In this document: positions 45,371-57,785 of the stretch, in pieces
Position numbering within the stretch: position 1 is the stretch's first letter
Layout of the letters: each line of letters opens with the position of its first letter
Position numbers and translations under genes: made by a program
Assembly (NCBI GenBank): GCA_013115135.1
Contig: JABANP010000140.1
Coordinates: forward strand, 1 to 64,000
Length of the DNA: 64,000 nucleotides
Reading direction: 5' to 3'
DNA from: Perkinsus olseni
Lineage: Eukaryota; Perkinsozoa; Perkinsida; Perkinsidae
The notes under the pieces: model-generated
The model's input: the letters and a program-made list of their open reading frames with translations, nothing else
The model's database searches: none
Told to the model about the DNA's origin: nothing

Positions 45371-46033
45371 CTATGCATCGTCGTCAATATCGGTCATATC
45401 TTTGGTGAGCTCATCGGCCACAGCCCAGGAATCTTCCACACACTGCACCACCTTCAAATTATACCTGTGCAGGCTAGCCGTGGTTTCCTAGTAGAATCTT
45501 AGTGGTAGTACTCTCTCCGATTTTCACTCCAGAGTCTGGCGGCCTCGCTGTTTGCCGGGCTATTGGGATTAGGGTCGCAGAGTAGCGACTGGATTGACGT
45601 TAAAATAGCTGCTATGTCGTAGATAGGGGACCACTGATGATAAGCAGGGAATCCAAGGTCGACCCGCGCATCTTACAGAGGTCGAAGATTCTCACTTGAT
45701 TCTGCAGTATATCGAGACATATCTCTCCATTAGTGTAAATGTTCGGATGAAACATTGGGTTGAGGAACCTCACTCGAGGAGGCTTGGTCGGGAACTCCTC
45801 ACTGAAGGTCACTTCCAACTGGAAAGTACCTTACAGCGGCGCTTGTATTCTGATTTGATTCTTGGACGGCTCCCCGCTCTACCTCCCTCCCAAGGCGTAT
45901 CTTCCGGCCCGAACATCACCGCAGTCCACTTCATGATGTCATCCGTGGCCGGAGCTGCACTCACGCCACTGGGCGGGTCCTGCTGGAGCTTCTTCAAGTC
46001 CCGAATCAGCCTCCGACGGGCGACTGTGGACAT
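45371..46033 (-). CDS. Rad6/UBE2A-type ubiquitin-conjugating enzyme E2
   Basis: Minus strand, four exons: 46033-45883, 45829-45696, 45634-45512 and 45464-45371, with introns of 53, 61 and 47 nt. It starts [20 protein letters not shown], the characteristic Rad6/UBE2A N-terminus, then [20 protein letters not shown] with the HPN motif and active-site Cys in [29 protein letters not shown] and [13 protein letters not shown] follow, and an acidic tail (DMTDIDDDA) as in yeast Rad6. All residues needed for ubiquitin transfer are visible. Likely role: ubiquitination of histone H2B and PCNA with Bre1/Rad18-type ligases, in the nucleus; this follows from the family. Divergent to RLP24. Confidence 0.96.
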
Positions 46034-46471
46034 ACTACTGAACTATTCCGGAATCACCGCTCTCAATCACTACTTCAACCGTTATTCATTTCGCCGAGCA
46101 ATCGAGTTGAGCCACGACTCCGCTGATTGATGGATCTCACTAGAGTGCCAGCCAGCTATGGATAATTTCACAAATTTTCAATGACAATCTGCACAAGTGA
46201 TTTTTGCCGGTAACAATATTTTTCCACAAAAATGCAAGGCATAACACGCTTCGCTCCGCTAGTGTTACTCGCGCTCGCCCGAGCTCTCTCAAGTTGTCCG
46301 TCTACAACGAATATCCATCCCTTGATCGGCTGATAGTTGTCGCTTTACAGTTAGTCCCAGTCGCTCCGAAACAGTTTTGTACTCTTTTCAGCGGCGCTGT
46401 CTATCACTCCCTGTCGCACGAGGGATTTCGATGGTTCTCTCAGTTGGCTACTCAGTGTAAATTTCAGTAGT
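46034..46471. promoter_or_regulatory. Divergent promoter region, E2 and RLP24
   Basis: 438 bp between two outward-facing start codons. No gene. An AT-rich stretch (ATAATTTCACAAATTTTCAATG near 46158) lies nearer the E2 side. Both genes may share regulatory DNA; this is positional inference. Confidence 0.5.
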
Positions 46472-47244
46472 ATGCGTATCGAGAAGTGTTGGTACTGCAG
46501 TAGTAACATCTACCCCGGCCATGGTGTTATGTTCGTACGGAATGACGGCAAGGTAGTAGTGCCGGGCAACCGGTCAAGGGCGGTGCCACATTTTCCCCAG
46601 ATCTTCCGTTTCTGCCGATCGAAGTGCCATCGCCACTTCAAGCGGAAGCACAACCCTCGTAAGGCTGCCTGGACCAAGGCATACAGGTGAGGTGGCTGGG
46701 CCTTTGGGGGGTGAGCAGGGTTGGTCTCCTTAGGGCTGCTCATGGTAAGGAGATGACCACTGACTCTACTTTCGACTTCGAGAAGAAGAGGAACACTCCG
46801 GTAGGGGCATCTTGGTGTGAGTTGTGGGATGGATGGTATTGCTTGTTCAGGTCAAATACGATCGCGATTTGTGGGTGAAGACGGTGCGGGCGATGAAGAT
46901 CGTCGATCGTATCAGAACGGTAGGAAGGGAAGAGTGGGGTATCTTAGGTTGAAGCTGGCATTAGGTACGCAAGGAGAGGTTCCAGAAGAACAGGCTGGCT
47001 GCTCAGAGGAAGGTCCGCATCCATCTCGCCGAGAAGGAGATCGCAAAGCAGGGTAAACTACGGGCAATTGCGGACACTATCCGACTCATACTCGTGGTGG
47101 TTAGGCGAGCTGTTGAAGAAGCCGATCACCAAGCTGGACCAGATGAAGCGCCGCGAGGAGCTCAGGCGCAAGGAAGGGGCTCTTCCGACCGAGGCGGAGA
47201 AGGTCCAAAGGATGGATGTCGATGCTGGCAGCGACTCCGACTAG
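46472..47244 (+). CDS. RLP24: Ribosome biogenesis protein RLP24 (L24e family)
   Basis: Plus strand, six exons: 46472-46552, 46601-46686, 46734-46800, 46851-46919, 46965-47052 and 47105-47244, with introns of 48, 47, 50, 45 and 52 nt. It starts [18 protein letters not shown] and continues [28 protein letters not shown], the four-cysteine L24e zinc ribbon. [11 protein letters not shown] and a long basic helix follow. It has the length and tail expected for RLP24 rather than cytosolic L24. Role: loads early onto pre-60S particles in the nucleolus and is exchanged for L24 in the cytoplasm (family knowledge). The first intron is 48 nt without stops, so its retention would insert 16 residues in frame. 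All joins are in frame. Confidence 0.95.
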
Positions 47245-47432
47245 AGCCTGGCCGCAGCAGCAGGAGGAGGACCGCTATGGCCGCGGATACGTCATTACTC
47301 AATACACAGTTAGCTTACCGTCACATTACTACTGGAAGGTTTCTACTGGCGATGTTGCTTGGGGAGTTGGGTTGAAATACTGGGCGGGTTGAGAGGCTGA
47401 TTCCACTGTGTAGTTGGTGCTGCTTGAAGCCG
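47245..47432. other. Short RLP24-NOP14 spacer
   Basis: 188 bp between the two ribosome-assembly genes, same strand. It holds the RLP24 3' flank and NOP14 promoter; no further feature seen. Confidence 0.5.
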
Positions 47433-50400
47433 ATGCCGACTAAGAAGACAGCGAATAAGCTGTCCAGCCGGGACCGACAGCGGCCCTCTGATGGCGCGGG
47501 ATTCAATCAGTTCGATATGCGGGCTAATAAGACCGCTAGGAAGCCTGTGCTGGGGATGGTAGTACTTGAAGGGGTGGGGCGTGGGGGTATTGCCGATAAT
47601 CGATTGCTCGTTCCTATTGGGGCTCGTATACTGAGTATGGCGGCTTGGGAGGGGTTGAAAGGAGCGGGCCGGGGCGAAGTTCTCTCTATAAGGGGTAGGG
47701 TCATGCTTCGGTGGCGCCTCAAGTGCTCGGTGTGACTTCGCCTTGGAATGGCTTTGTAGCCGACCAGTTATTCAAGCTTCCGGGTTGAGGGCTAGACAGC
47801 CCACAGAGTTCATCAGCTTTATGATCCACTCATCGTTTTTATATCGGTAGCTGCTGCCAATGGCTGTAGGCACAACAGCATGGGTCCCGTCGTAACATGT
47901 CGGAGAGCAAGTCTTATGCCAAGACCTCCCGAAACGATTCATTATTGAAGGAGTTTAGAGCCCTCGGCAAGACCGGGTCCTTCAAGGATAAGTAATACTA
48001 CTCGTGTGTCGGGGCGGACTCTGACGGTTGGTTGTGTGTTTTAGGCGTCTGGACGCCAAGGCGCGCGGGAATTCCGGCAGATGAGCTGGCTTCTGCGCGC
48101 TTCCGGAAGGAGCGTATGCGCCAGCAGGAGAAGAGGAAGAAACGCAACGCTGTATTTGGGCTGGAAGAGGAGGAAGAGGGCCCGACCGAGGAGGCTGAGG
48201 TGGGACCTCGCCTACTGGGGGTCGCGCAGCTGAGTAAGCGTGCTTTGATAGGGCCACCTGCTGACTCATGGAGGGAAGCCGGTGAAGACCATGACCGCCG
48301 ATGAGCTGCGAGGGGACCCTCTCAGTGACTCTGATGACGATGAGGAGCTGAAGAAGGAGATAGAGGCAGAGGTATGATGGGGAGTATGGACATGGGAAAA
48401 GCTGCTGGCTCTATTAGTTGATGAAGACCAGTGAGCACGGCAACAACAAGCATGCTAACAAGCAGGATCTGTACCAGGAGATCATGGCCAAGGCTAAGGC
48501 TTACAAGGCGGATAGACAGAGGGAGAAGATGAAGCATGTAGGGTTCACACTGCTCACTGGGCTGCTAGTGGTAATGGTTTCAGGAAGAGGAACTCAATGC
48601 ACTGGACGCCAGCTACAAGGGCATTCTTCCCTCGTTGAAGTTCAGACCCAGCAAGTACAGTATTGAGGTAGTCAGGCCTACCTACGATGTCTGTCGGCTG
48701 TTACCGGTGTTGTACTGTGGTAGGGCATCAAGGCGGCCAACGCTCTATCGGCTGAGGGGCCGGATGAGTTTGATATGATAAGCAGGCAGTTGATGATGGA
48801 GGGTGGCCATGCGGCTAAGGCTGCTGATAGGTGCGCTTGAGCTCGTCGTATTAGGGATCCGGCCTGCTGGGCATAAGTTCCCTCCTACTCTTCGGATTCT
48901 TGTCGATGACCTGCCTAGTAGGCGGCGTTCCGAACTTATGTCAACGCTTTTCAATGGGAACTCCACCACAATGAGCGTTTGAACGTTCTCTGATCTGCTT
49001 GGCTCATGGCGTTTTGTCATCGCCTTCGCGTAGGGGGATCCGGAATAAGGCGCGAAGTCCTTACTGTTGTCGTACCGACCTGCGGTATCGCTGCGTAGTC
49101 TCTGAGTTGCTTGGTCCTCATCTCGTCGGGTTTTTATTGGTGGCCAGCATTTCTGTCCATGAGCAGGCTTATGAGCTCAGAGGAGGTGGCGTTGGAGAAC
49201 GCTAAGCGTCTGGAGAAGCTGGAGGAGCAAAGGAAGAACCGAATGCTGAACGATGAGCCTAGCGTTGAGGAATCGCAAGAGGAGCAAGATTTGGAAGAGG
49301 AGGTGATGGAAGACGAGGAAGATGTTGATGAGGAAGAGATGGAGGAGCCTGAAGAAGAGGAAGAGGTGGCTCAGGTGAGGCTCACACGGTTCCCGGAGGG
49401 TGCCGCTCGGAGTTGCTGTCAAACCTCAGGTGCCTGAAGAGGCTTCTGAAGAGGATGAGGAAGCTGGGTCTAGCGACGAGGAGGAAGAGGAAGTAGTAGT
49501 GGCATGTGGAGGGCTCAGTGGCGGACTGTGCTGGTTGTAGGAGGTTGGCAGCGCAGGGAAGGGTGACGGTGATGCTGTTGCGGCTGACGATGATGAGCGG
49601 CTGGCTATGCTAGCCGTGGACGAGAGCGACTCCGATATTGATGATGAGGATGCCGAGGCTGTGGACGAGTACACTACTCCTGAGGAGGAGCACGAGGACG
49701 AGGGAGGTACTACCGGGTGATCTCGACTTGGACTTGTCCCTCGCGTTACCGCAGCGGTACGCTGTCGAATCTTTCAGCGCAACTTATATCGTATTCTTTT
49801 AGTCACCGAAGAGGCTGTTGCTGGCGTCCAGTACCCCACTGAGCTCCCTGCGGGCTTCGATGCCTTTACTAACAGCCCAGCTGAGGATAAGGCCGGCCTG
49901 CCCTTCTCCGTCCCTTGCCCGCAGGATGGTGATGCTATGAAGGAGCTCCTCGAGAAGTTCGAGCCCCTAGGTTAGTACATCAGCCCTCCCGTCGCGTCTG
50001 TCTCGTAAGATGTCGTACTCAGGTCGGGCTAAGTTGGTCTATCGTCTCATCGCCTGCCACAACACCCCGGATGAGCGAGCCAAACCTCGTCAGCTACGGG
50101 TACTAGTGATGGGAGCCCGTCATGGCTCCTGCTACTAGTAGTAGTAGCAAGCTGGCTGCTAGGTACTGCTAAGCTCCCTCTTCTCCTATCTTGCCGACCA
50201 CGACATAAGGATGCTGCCTCTCATCCGAGCACCGTTGCTGGACCTTGCGAGGCTCATGCCCGACTGTGCCACAGAGTAGGGAGGGCGATACTGTCCACCG
50301 GCCCTTCCACTGAGTGTCTGTGTAGTTACTTCGCTATGAACCTGATTGGGGCTTACGCCAACTCCCGACGGCCCGACACGAAGGCTATCAACATGCTGCA

Positions 50401-51588
50401 TATAGTTGCCACCATATTCCAGACGACTGATATACGGTACGTGGCAGCTATCGGTATTGATGATGGTAGGAATTCTTGATGCAGGCACAGAATAGTTCAG
50501 CCGGCAGTGATGCTACTGGAGCAGTGGGCCTGCTGCACGCAAGATGTCAGGCTGTTGGCACTACTGTAAGGGGGAAAGGGGATTGGTACCCGGGCGTTGA
50601 CTGCTGCCCGACAGGTACGAGTTCCTTCAACCGGCCAAGCGCTATAGCCCGGCCTTCTTCCAGCTGGCTGGACGCCTCATGCGCTGTGGCACTGAGGTAG
50701 GTGGGCAAGAGGGTAGTCACCTCGCTGGGAATCTGAGGGGCGTGCCAAGCCCAGAAGGCTGACTGGGCACGAGCATGGAGTTGCGCTGTGGTGTCGCTCG
50801 GGAATGCACTTTTGCTGGATCTGATTTTGTCTCAGACGGAGCAGGAGACGGCGAAGCTGTTGACAAGACGGGTGTGCATGCAGGCAGGCCCCGAGGAGAA
50901 GGGCGGTCTTCAGATAGTCATTCAGAAGTACCTCCGGCTGCCCGTTTCGGACGGAGGCGCTCATCGCTCTTCCCAGATACTGCCCAGCTCTGTCCCGGTT
51001 GGTGCTTGGTCCTCATGCTAGACTACGCTTGCATGCCTTCCGCCCTCTCGCGGTCCCCAGCTTGGAACCTGTATTCTACGATCCAGACTCAGCGCAGAGC
51101 CACATTAAGGGTAGTGGCCTACTCGAAAGGATACATCGACAGCACTGATGTGGCTGTACTTAGGTAAGGACCCCCTCCTCCACGAGACGCAGAAGATGAA
51201 GAGGCAGTACAAACAGGAGCGGCGAGGGGCCAAAAGGCAGCTGGCGAAGGATGCTAGCTTCTTGCGGCATGTAGGCGACGCGTCTATCCGTCGTCTCTGT
51301 GAGGAGGGTTTGTAATGGCAGGTACGGGCGAATGACCTGTACGCTAAGGAGGCTGCCATACAGCATGATAAGAAGCGTATCCGAGCAGCCCTTGATGAGA
51401 GCACTAACAACTACAAGGTCATGCGTACTGAGAACGCTAGGATGGATACTAAGCTGGTAGGCGCGATGGGGGTCGGCTGTTGGGTTATTGGCTTCTGTCC
51501 TCAGCACGGAAGCTACAGCAAGAACAAAGGCCAAGAAGAAGGCGAACCCGAGAATGGCCGGCAACCAGATGGCACAGAAGTCCACTGA
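47433..51588 (+). CDS. NOP14: Nucleolar protein NOP14
   Basis: Plus strand, many exons. ATG at 47433: MPTKKTANKLSSRDR, then FNQFDMRANKTARKPVLG, the NOP14 N-terminal pattern. KEFRALGKTGSFKDKR (about 47950-48040), RKKRNAVFGLEEEE, DLYQEIMAKAKAYKADRQ, LENAKRLEKLEEQRKNRML and a long acidic run (49265-49370, 49430-49690) follow. LPFSVPCPQDGDAMKELLEKF (about 49900) and, near the end, DPLLHETQKMKRQYKQERRG and AKRQLAKDASFLR match the conserved C-terminus. Most introns are short, but one of about 330 nt must separate AADR (48832) from LMSSEEV (49167). Role: 40S subunit assembly factor in the small-subunit processome (family knowledge). The last exon boundary is uncertain by a few bases. Confidence 0.85.
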
Positions 51589-51779
51589 TTGATAACGTCA
51601 ATACCACCGCCTGTTGTTCAGGGCAGCAGGCTACTACGTATATGTTTCTTGCACTCTTGCTCAACCTTACCATCTTCCCTAATGCTACGTCAGGTTTCTT
51701 GGCAATGATCGGTTGTCTTGTCAATTGTACAGCCTCCCTGACGGCCCTTGAGTAGTTGGCTGATCGACATGTCGATGTC
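51589..51779. other. Short spacer after NOP14
   Basis: Non-coding as far as I can see; holds the NOP14 3' flank and the promoter of the next gene. Confidence 0.5.
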
Positions 51780-54700
51780 ATGAACGCCCTGGGCATCCTA
51801 GGAGCCTTCGGCTCCTCGAACTACACTCCAGGTCGCCGTTACGACCCAGCCTCTCGGTCCTCGTCCCGACGCCAGCGCCTGGCGGCTCGGAGGTCCCGCA
51901 ATGGCACCAATAGAGCGCGTTCTACTTCTACTCGTCGGAGACGGTCCGCGTCTCCTGGTGTTGTTGAACTGTGGGAGGACCTCGACCGGCGCCTGTCGGA
52001 GGCGAACCCTCCTAGTCCTCCAGCGGAAGCCTCGCCTGTGATTGAGCCGTCGCTGCTCGATGTTACGCCGCCCGACTCTCCTCAGCAAACTAAGGGGAGG
52101 CCACCTACTGTGCCACGCCCTTTGCAGGGCTCTGTGATCGACTTGGAGAGAGTTGGCTCCTCAGCCTCCTCTCTGGACGACCCCGAAGTGATTGAGCTGG
52201 ACGACTCCGCCAGCATCGGAGCCTTCGGTGAGAAGGATGAGACTGTGGTCGAATATGCGAAGAGGTTGTCGCAGAGCAGAAGTGGCCCTCCGATGGCAAG
52301 ACCAGGAGCCCATCGACTTGATCGACGTCGACCGACCTCCATCGCCAGTGGCGGCTACTCCAGCAGCCTGGGGGATTCACGGACCTGCTGGCCAGGAATT
52401 GGCAGTCGGCCACCGGTTGGGTCTGGCAGGCCCCTGCAGTTGAGGTTCCTGTAGCAGGCGAGATGGGAGAGCCCGGTAAAGAGAGTCCGAACATCGAGTT
52501 GGAAGAGGCACCGTCAGTGGGCGAACAGTCAAGTTCTCATCACGGCCTCGACATCGGGGCTGGGAAGGCGCTGAGCTCACTGGGCTCGCCTCCGAAACGA
52601 GGTCGTAGTGAGCATGACGGTGGGGTGGTGCCTGTAGTCAGTTCGATCCGAGATGACTTCCTTGCAAGCATGGAAGTGTTACCGGCTCCATCGATGGACG
52701 TGAAGGAGCCCTTTGAGGATGCGAGGAACGCAGATGGGAATGGGGAGAAGGGCGAGGGGATCTTGGGGGGTCTCATGGGGTGGTGGGCACCTCGCGAGGG
52801 GGAAGGAGAACCCAACACCAAACCTGCCGAGGACGGGGCGCAAGCTGGGTCCCAAACTGGGGAGGTCGTCAGCAACAAAGCCGCTGGGCATCGGCCCGGT
52901 GTGCAGAACGTAACTGCAGCACGAGCGTCCCCTGACGGTAGCATCCTCCGCGGAAGTGAGTTGGGTGATGTTCTGGAGGGGTACTCAGACTCTGAGGTTT
53001 TCTCCCTATCTAGCAATAGTAGTGGCGCCGTGGACCTCCGGACACCCATCGGCGAAGGAGCAGGGGGAGTGGCGGGTGTGGAGAGTGGAAGGGAGGCTGC
53101 AGCTGTGAGGGGTCAGAGCATGGACTTGCTGGGCTTAGAGGACGCCCCGCTGCCGAGGGGATGGCTGGCCGAGGTCCAGTCGGGATTCCGCATGGACGCC
53201 CTTGCCGAGGCTATGGACGGCTCGGACCTGCCCAAGGCGACCGTAGCCGAGATGTCTCGAGAGGTGAGTATCACTGCGCCTCCTCCTTAGCGTCCGTCGA
53301 GTCGAATGGCTGGCTACTGTCTTCAGATCCTTGCGCATGCATACGGCCTGCCACCGATAGTGTCCGTACCTGCTGAGCCGTGGGTGGGGTCCAGTGAGGG
53401 AGCCCCACAACTACCAACACCGATGGGGCGAGTGACGTCATCTAACCGAGGAGGGCATCAAGCTCAGGGGCGCAGGAACAGTCCTCCTTTGCCCAGTAGG
53501 ATCGGCTGTATGGTCTCTCGGTCTGCCTGCCTGAGCTTGGCATTGATGGCCTCTAGTCGTCCTGCTGTAGGTTCGACCGCTCTCGTTAGAATAGGAGGCA
53601 CCGCCGTCCCTGGTCCTGGAAAGCGTCAAGCGAAGACCTATTTATCTCCCAGCGAGCCAGCAGAAGCCTGCGGATCTTGCCGCGGCACGCCGAGTCCACG
53701 CCTTAGTCCATCGCAGCGATCGACCGAAGCCACCACCGTCCGGGGAAGCGAAGCTGCCGACAAGGTTGGAGACCATCATGGAGGAGTGCAAGACTATGTT
53801 CCAGCGAAACCGTCAACAGCAACCAGCGGAGCGAAGCATTTTGGCAACGGTTTGGGAAGCACCGGAGATGTCCCGGCTGGGGACGAGTGTTCTGGAGGAC
53901 TCACCTGAGGGCGCGAGGTTGAGAAAGAGGCCCAGCCCCTGACGCTCAGCCCATCGCCCCCGCGCACTAACCACGACCCACAAGGAGTGTATTGTGAGAT
54001 TGACCAGAAGACTGTCGCTGATTTGAGATCACCTTTAGGGCAGTTCCATAGCGACCTACTGCAGGAGGCCCTTCGAGCCAAGGCAGCCTTACAAAGGCCG
54101 GAGAGGTCGTATTCTATAGACGACCGGGTGCTGGCGGATTTGGCTCGGGCAGCGCGCAAGCGCTTCCATCTGTCAAGGACGATGGCCGGTATACTTGCAA
54201 AAAGCGAAACTGGAGCGCGTGCGGAGGCGAAGGGGAAGACGACCATCGATCCGAAGCCGGCAGCGGAGCGTAGCGTGCCCACGTACTGGCTACCCGAGAC
54301 TAGCTCGTCGGGGCCAATGCGGCGAGATCCAGTCGCGAAAGCGCAACCCGTGGAGCCGCGAGTGTTGGAATGTGAAGAACCTCCCATACCGCGCAGTCTC
54401 AGCGTACTGCCTACTCCATCCCGTTGTGAGCCCAAGCAAAGAACACGCCCTGGAGGAGCCTCTGGCGTGCCCATCACGCGCGGACTCGGACAGCGAAGGC
54501 ATCAGTAGCGTCAGCTCGAGGACTGCTGCAGCAACCCCCAAGTGCTCGAAGTGCGGGTCGAGCAGCATCACCGACATGACCGGTAGGCGGCTGTCCAGAG
54601 TTGTGCAGGAGCAGATGAGGAGGTGGAGCTGGTGTGCCGAGTGCACCTTCGAGATGTTTCCGTCGATCTCGGCTGCACCCAAACGGTCAAGCTTCGTCAG

Positions 54701-55277
54701 TCAGCGGGTGTTCCTTGGAAGAAACACCGAGGAGTGGCTCTGGGAGTTGAGCATGGAGTCCAATTTGCCCGTGGAGTATCCCGAGGGAGAGTGGCGTCCT
54801 GTGGCCGACTGGAAGGCATCTAGCAGTGGCGCTATTGTTCCGAGAGGCCGAGGCGAAGAGGGCGATCCGAGCGGGCGCCGACCCTGGCAGACGTAGAGGC
54901 TGTGTTGGCGGAGAGGAGGCGAGGCTTGAGGGAGGACTACATGGACTTGCGTGAAGGGGCGGTGCAGCTGGTGGTGGACCTGATGCTCAAACAACACGCC
55001 TTTGTTGAAAGTCGTCTTGAAGTCGATACCGAACTTTGTCGTAGAGCTGAGACAACGAGATGGTGGTGATGACGAGCTCCTCGGCGGGATCGTGGCGGAT
55101 GTGTGGAACGAGGTCCGCAATAATCTCACGGCAGGGCGGGCGGTCCCCGCTTGCGGATGATGATGTTTACCAGTGACCATTATGTATATATTTGACCTTA
55201 ACCTTACCAGGACGTGTTCGTGGACCTGTGTTGTAATCATCTGGGGTACCCGAGGGATATGACCTCGAGGCGTGTAG
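51780..55277 (+). CDS. Unknown Ser/Pro/Glu-rich protein with a zinc-ribbon-like motif
   Basis: Plus strand, ATG at 51780 (MNALGILGAFGSSNYTPG). An early Arg/Ser-rich segment precedes a long disordered Ser/Pro/Glu/Asp-rich part that reads through 52454 and then, after a frame change near 52300-52400, 52463-53290, where SLSSNSSGAVDLRTP and MDLLGLEDAPLP occur. Further exons at 53720-53935 (RLETIMEECKTMF), 53987-54260 and 54480-54896 include CSKCGSSS..WCAEC, a C-x2-C..C-x2-C pattern like a zinc ribbon. A last helical part (LREDYMDLREGAVQLVVDLM, about 54915) follows. Short hydrophobic-acidic runs (VIELDDS, PIDLIDVD) resemble SUMO-interacting motifs, a weak hint of a nuclear role. Exon joins after 53290 are unresolved; the end is approximate. 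I know no matching family. Confidence 0.5.
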
Positions 55278-57200
55278 TTTGTCCGGTCGCTTACTTGATG
55301 GCTGCACTCGACCGTTGCCATCTAATACTATGATCAACTTCACATCCCCTCGATGTAGCTGTATCTACGGAGGGTGTCCCATCCACCGAAGAGCTCAGTC
55401 GACGACCATCAAAAGAACAGGCCTCCAGGACAATCCAGGGGAGGAGCTTCCAGCTGCATACACACCTCACGACCCGCGAGATGACATCTGCGTGTTTGGA
55501 CCCTCGACGGTGACTCTGCAAGGCGATACCACACCCTTACAGGATTCTCGACCTTGTACGCTACCTGTCATTGATCAGAACGTTATGCTGCCGCTCAGGA
55601 GCTCGAACATTATTACCTTCGTTTCAAAGTCGAATGCAAAGTCCCGAAGGCAGCCTTACGAGGCCGCCTTGGCTGAAGGTGGGTGCACTGCAATGATGTG
55701 GCCGAAGTGTGGTATTGTATTTCCAATGACTCAGATCCGGACGTAGCCATCAGCCTCGTGTGTGGAATCGCCGTTCACTGTTCCGGGGAGGCTGACCCTC
55801 GACCGGGCCCCGAAACCCCGCTACATCAGAGTTCACTGAGACATGGTGACTGTTACTGCGGTTTGACATTGAGTTCGTGCATTCACGGAACTCTCAGGTG
55901 ACGATAGCTCGGACTCTGATGTTTGCACTCCAGTCACAGCGGACAAGACGAGCTCAGGAGAACTTTCCTGCCCTGAGGGTTGGGTGAGAGAGGGGCCAGG
56001 CGCTTCGCTCAACACGACGTGAATTTCAGGCTGGGCCACTGGAGAGTTGGCCAGGATCGGCGTGTTGGCTTTGGGTCGAGCGAACAGTCCGTGGAGGGTC
56101 CGGTCTGAGTGAACGATATTGTGTAAGAGACGCACGCTCCGCATAGCTGGTAACTATGCCGGCCGCAGGTAGGCGGCGACGCGGTCCTCTCGCGGCCTCC
56201 CAAGACGGGGCTGCTCGCAAAGGCTGCAGTCCAGAAACAGCAGACCTCACTCCAATGAAGAAGACGTTGTCCTTATAAACGAGACGTGGGAGATAGTGGT
56301 GAGCTGTGATGGCTACTGCAGCGTCTCTTCGACTAAACCAACAGCGGTCAGGTTCGAGGGGACGTATGCGAGTGGAGTGTCGACGACGGCAAGGGACATG
56401 CTCGATGGACAACGCCAATTGTGTTGCGAAGGTGAGAGTCAACTAGCGGCAGCCGTTGTCTGTCGAGTACGGTGATTTCTAGGACGGAATAGTAGTGTTT
56501 CTGACGAGGGTCGTAACTTGGTCAATACAATAGGAATATCAGTTGTCTCGAGCGCTAGGGGACATGGGTTGTGTGCGCACGCAGTCATAACCACCGAACT
56601 CAAGAGGCGTAATGGCAGTTTTGTATGGAATCTAGAGCCACCAGGATGCCTTGTGAAGAGGGCTTCGACAGTAGAACTGACCTCCTCCATCACATCACCG
56701 CGTTTCGATCATTCTATAGTAGCCAGTAGATATTCGAAGTGTGACCAGCGCCTGCCCTGTATCAGCTCAATGGGTCAGGCTAACAGTCGCTCCGCACGAG
56801 CACACGAACCCTTTCAAGTCGTCGTATTGTCGGTTGGAGAGGGACGTGGGACTCATCCCCTTGGAGGCAGGGCACTTCGTAAGGCTCATGGAAATATTTT
56901 TAAAGGTTCTATGGAGGTGTAAAAATGTAAACGGGCTCCCTGGTCCTTACAAAATATTCTTAAGTATTGTGGTTGCTCCGCAGCCGGCCCTGTAGCAGTC
57001 ATCACTGTCGTTCTGGTGATTGTAGCCGCCGGCTGTGCCACGAACGGCTGGACGGTTTGAGTCCACTGGAACCTCAGCTCGTGATCTTCCCTTGTCGGTA
57101 CGACACACCAGTATGCCCTCATGAGTATTCTCGCCATCCTATGCCGATCTACAACGTTAATGAGAATGCTTCATGTATAGCTTGCCAGCATACAGAGAGC
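55278..57200. other. Region without a confident gene
   Basis: Several mid-sized frames on both strands (for example plus 55279-55746, minus 56442-56026) have no recognisable domain, no consistent splice chain and mixed composition. They may be exons of unknown genes. No RNA gene or array seen. Confidence 0.35.
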
Positions 57201-57334
57201 TTGGAACCTTGGGGCACCTTGACACGCTAAATGACAAGAGATGCAGAACACGCTATCACGATTTCGATACTGTCACCCCGGACCTGTCAGGTCTTGACAG
57301 TCAGGATACCGGACAGAATCCTCCCAAGGTCAGC

Positions 57335-57532
57335 CTATTCCACCCTGTAACCGTGGGCAACACCACATTTAGATGCAGCTACTACACCAACAACAACGAA
57401 ATACCGAGGGATAAGGGATTTTCTCTGTTCGTTACGATGTTGGGCTTCTGTCTCGAGAGATGTCGGTGGTGTAGTATTAATGGCGTTCCTAATTGAAGAG
57501 ATCCTCGTAACTGAGGAGAAGGGATTGAACAT
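57335..57532 (-). CDS. Small conserved minus-strand frame, unit 1
   Basis: A 65-codon frame beginning MFNPFSSVTR, containing NAINTTPPTSLET and ending HGYRVE. The matching frame at 59660-59857 has exactly the same length and reads MLNPFFSATR..NVINTTPPSSLET..HRYRVK. Equal length and many conservative changes between diverged copies hint at coding constraint, but each could also be a fragment of a larger decayed gene. No signal peptide or domain recognised. Confidence 0.3.
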   Translation of the reverse strand: MFNPFSSVTRISSIRNAINTTPPTSLETEAQHRNEQRKSLIPRYFVVVGVVAASKCGVAHGYRVE

Positions 57533-57785
57533 TAATCGCTCGCTGTAAGGACCATCGCGTTACCTTGGCGGGGGTTTGTTATAATCGTCCAATATTGAGG
57601 TCTCCGAGGCAGATGCTTCTCTGAGAGAAGGACAACAGGCCCATCCATGTTTACGTAATTTTTAACGAGACCACAGTTGAGATAGCAGGAAATCGGTGGG
57701 GGAGAGGCTTCACACAAATTTTGCAAGGAGACATGCGAGTCGACTAGCACTAGCTCGTTCGAACGAACTGGAGTCCTGATCGACC

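Noticed and set aside
55743..55755. CGTAGCCATC, similar to the core of dinoflagellate/Perkinsus spliced leaders (also near 59026)
   Set aside because: Only about ten bases match, without the following leader sequence, donor site or repeat array expected of a spliced-leader gene.
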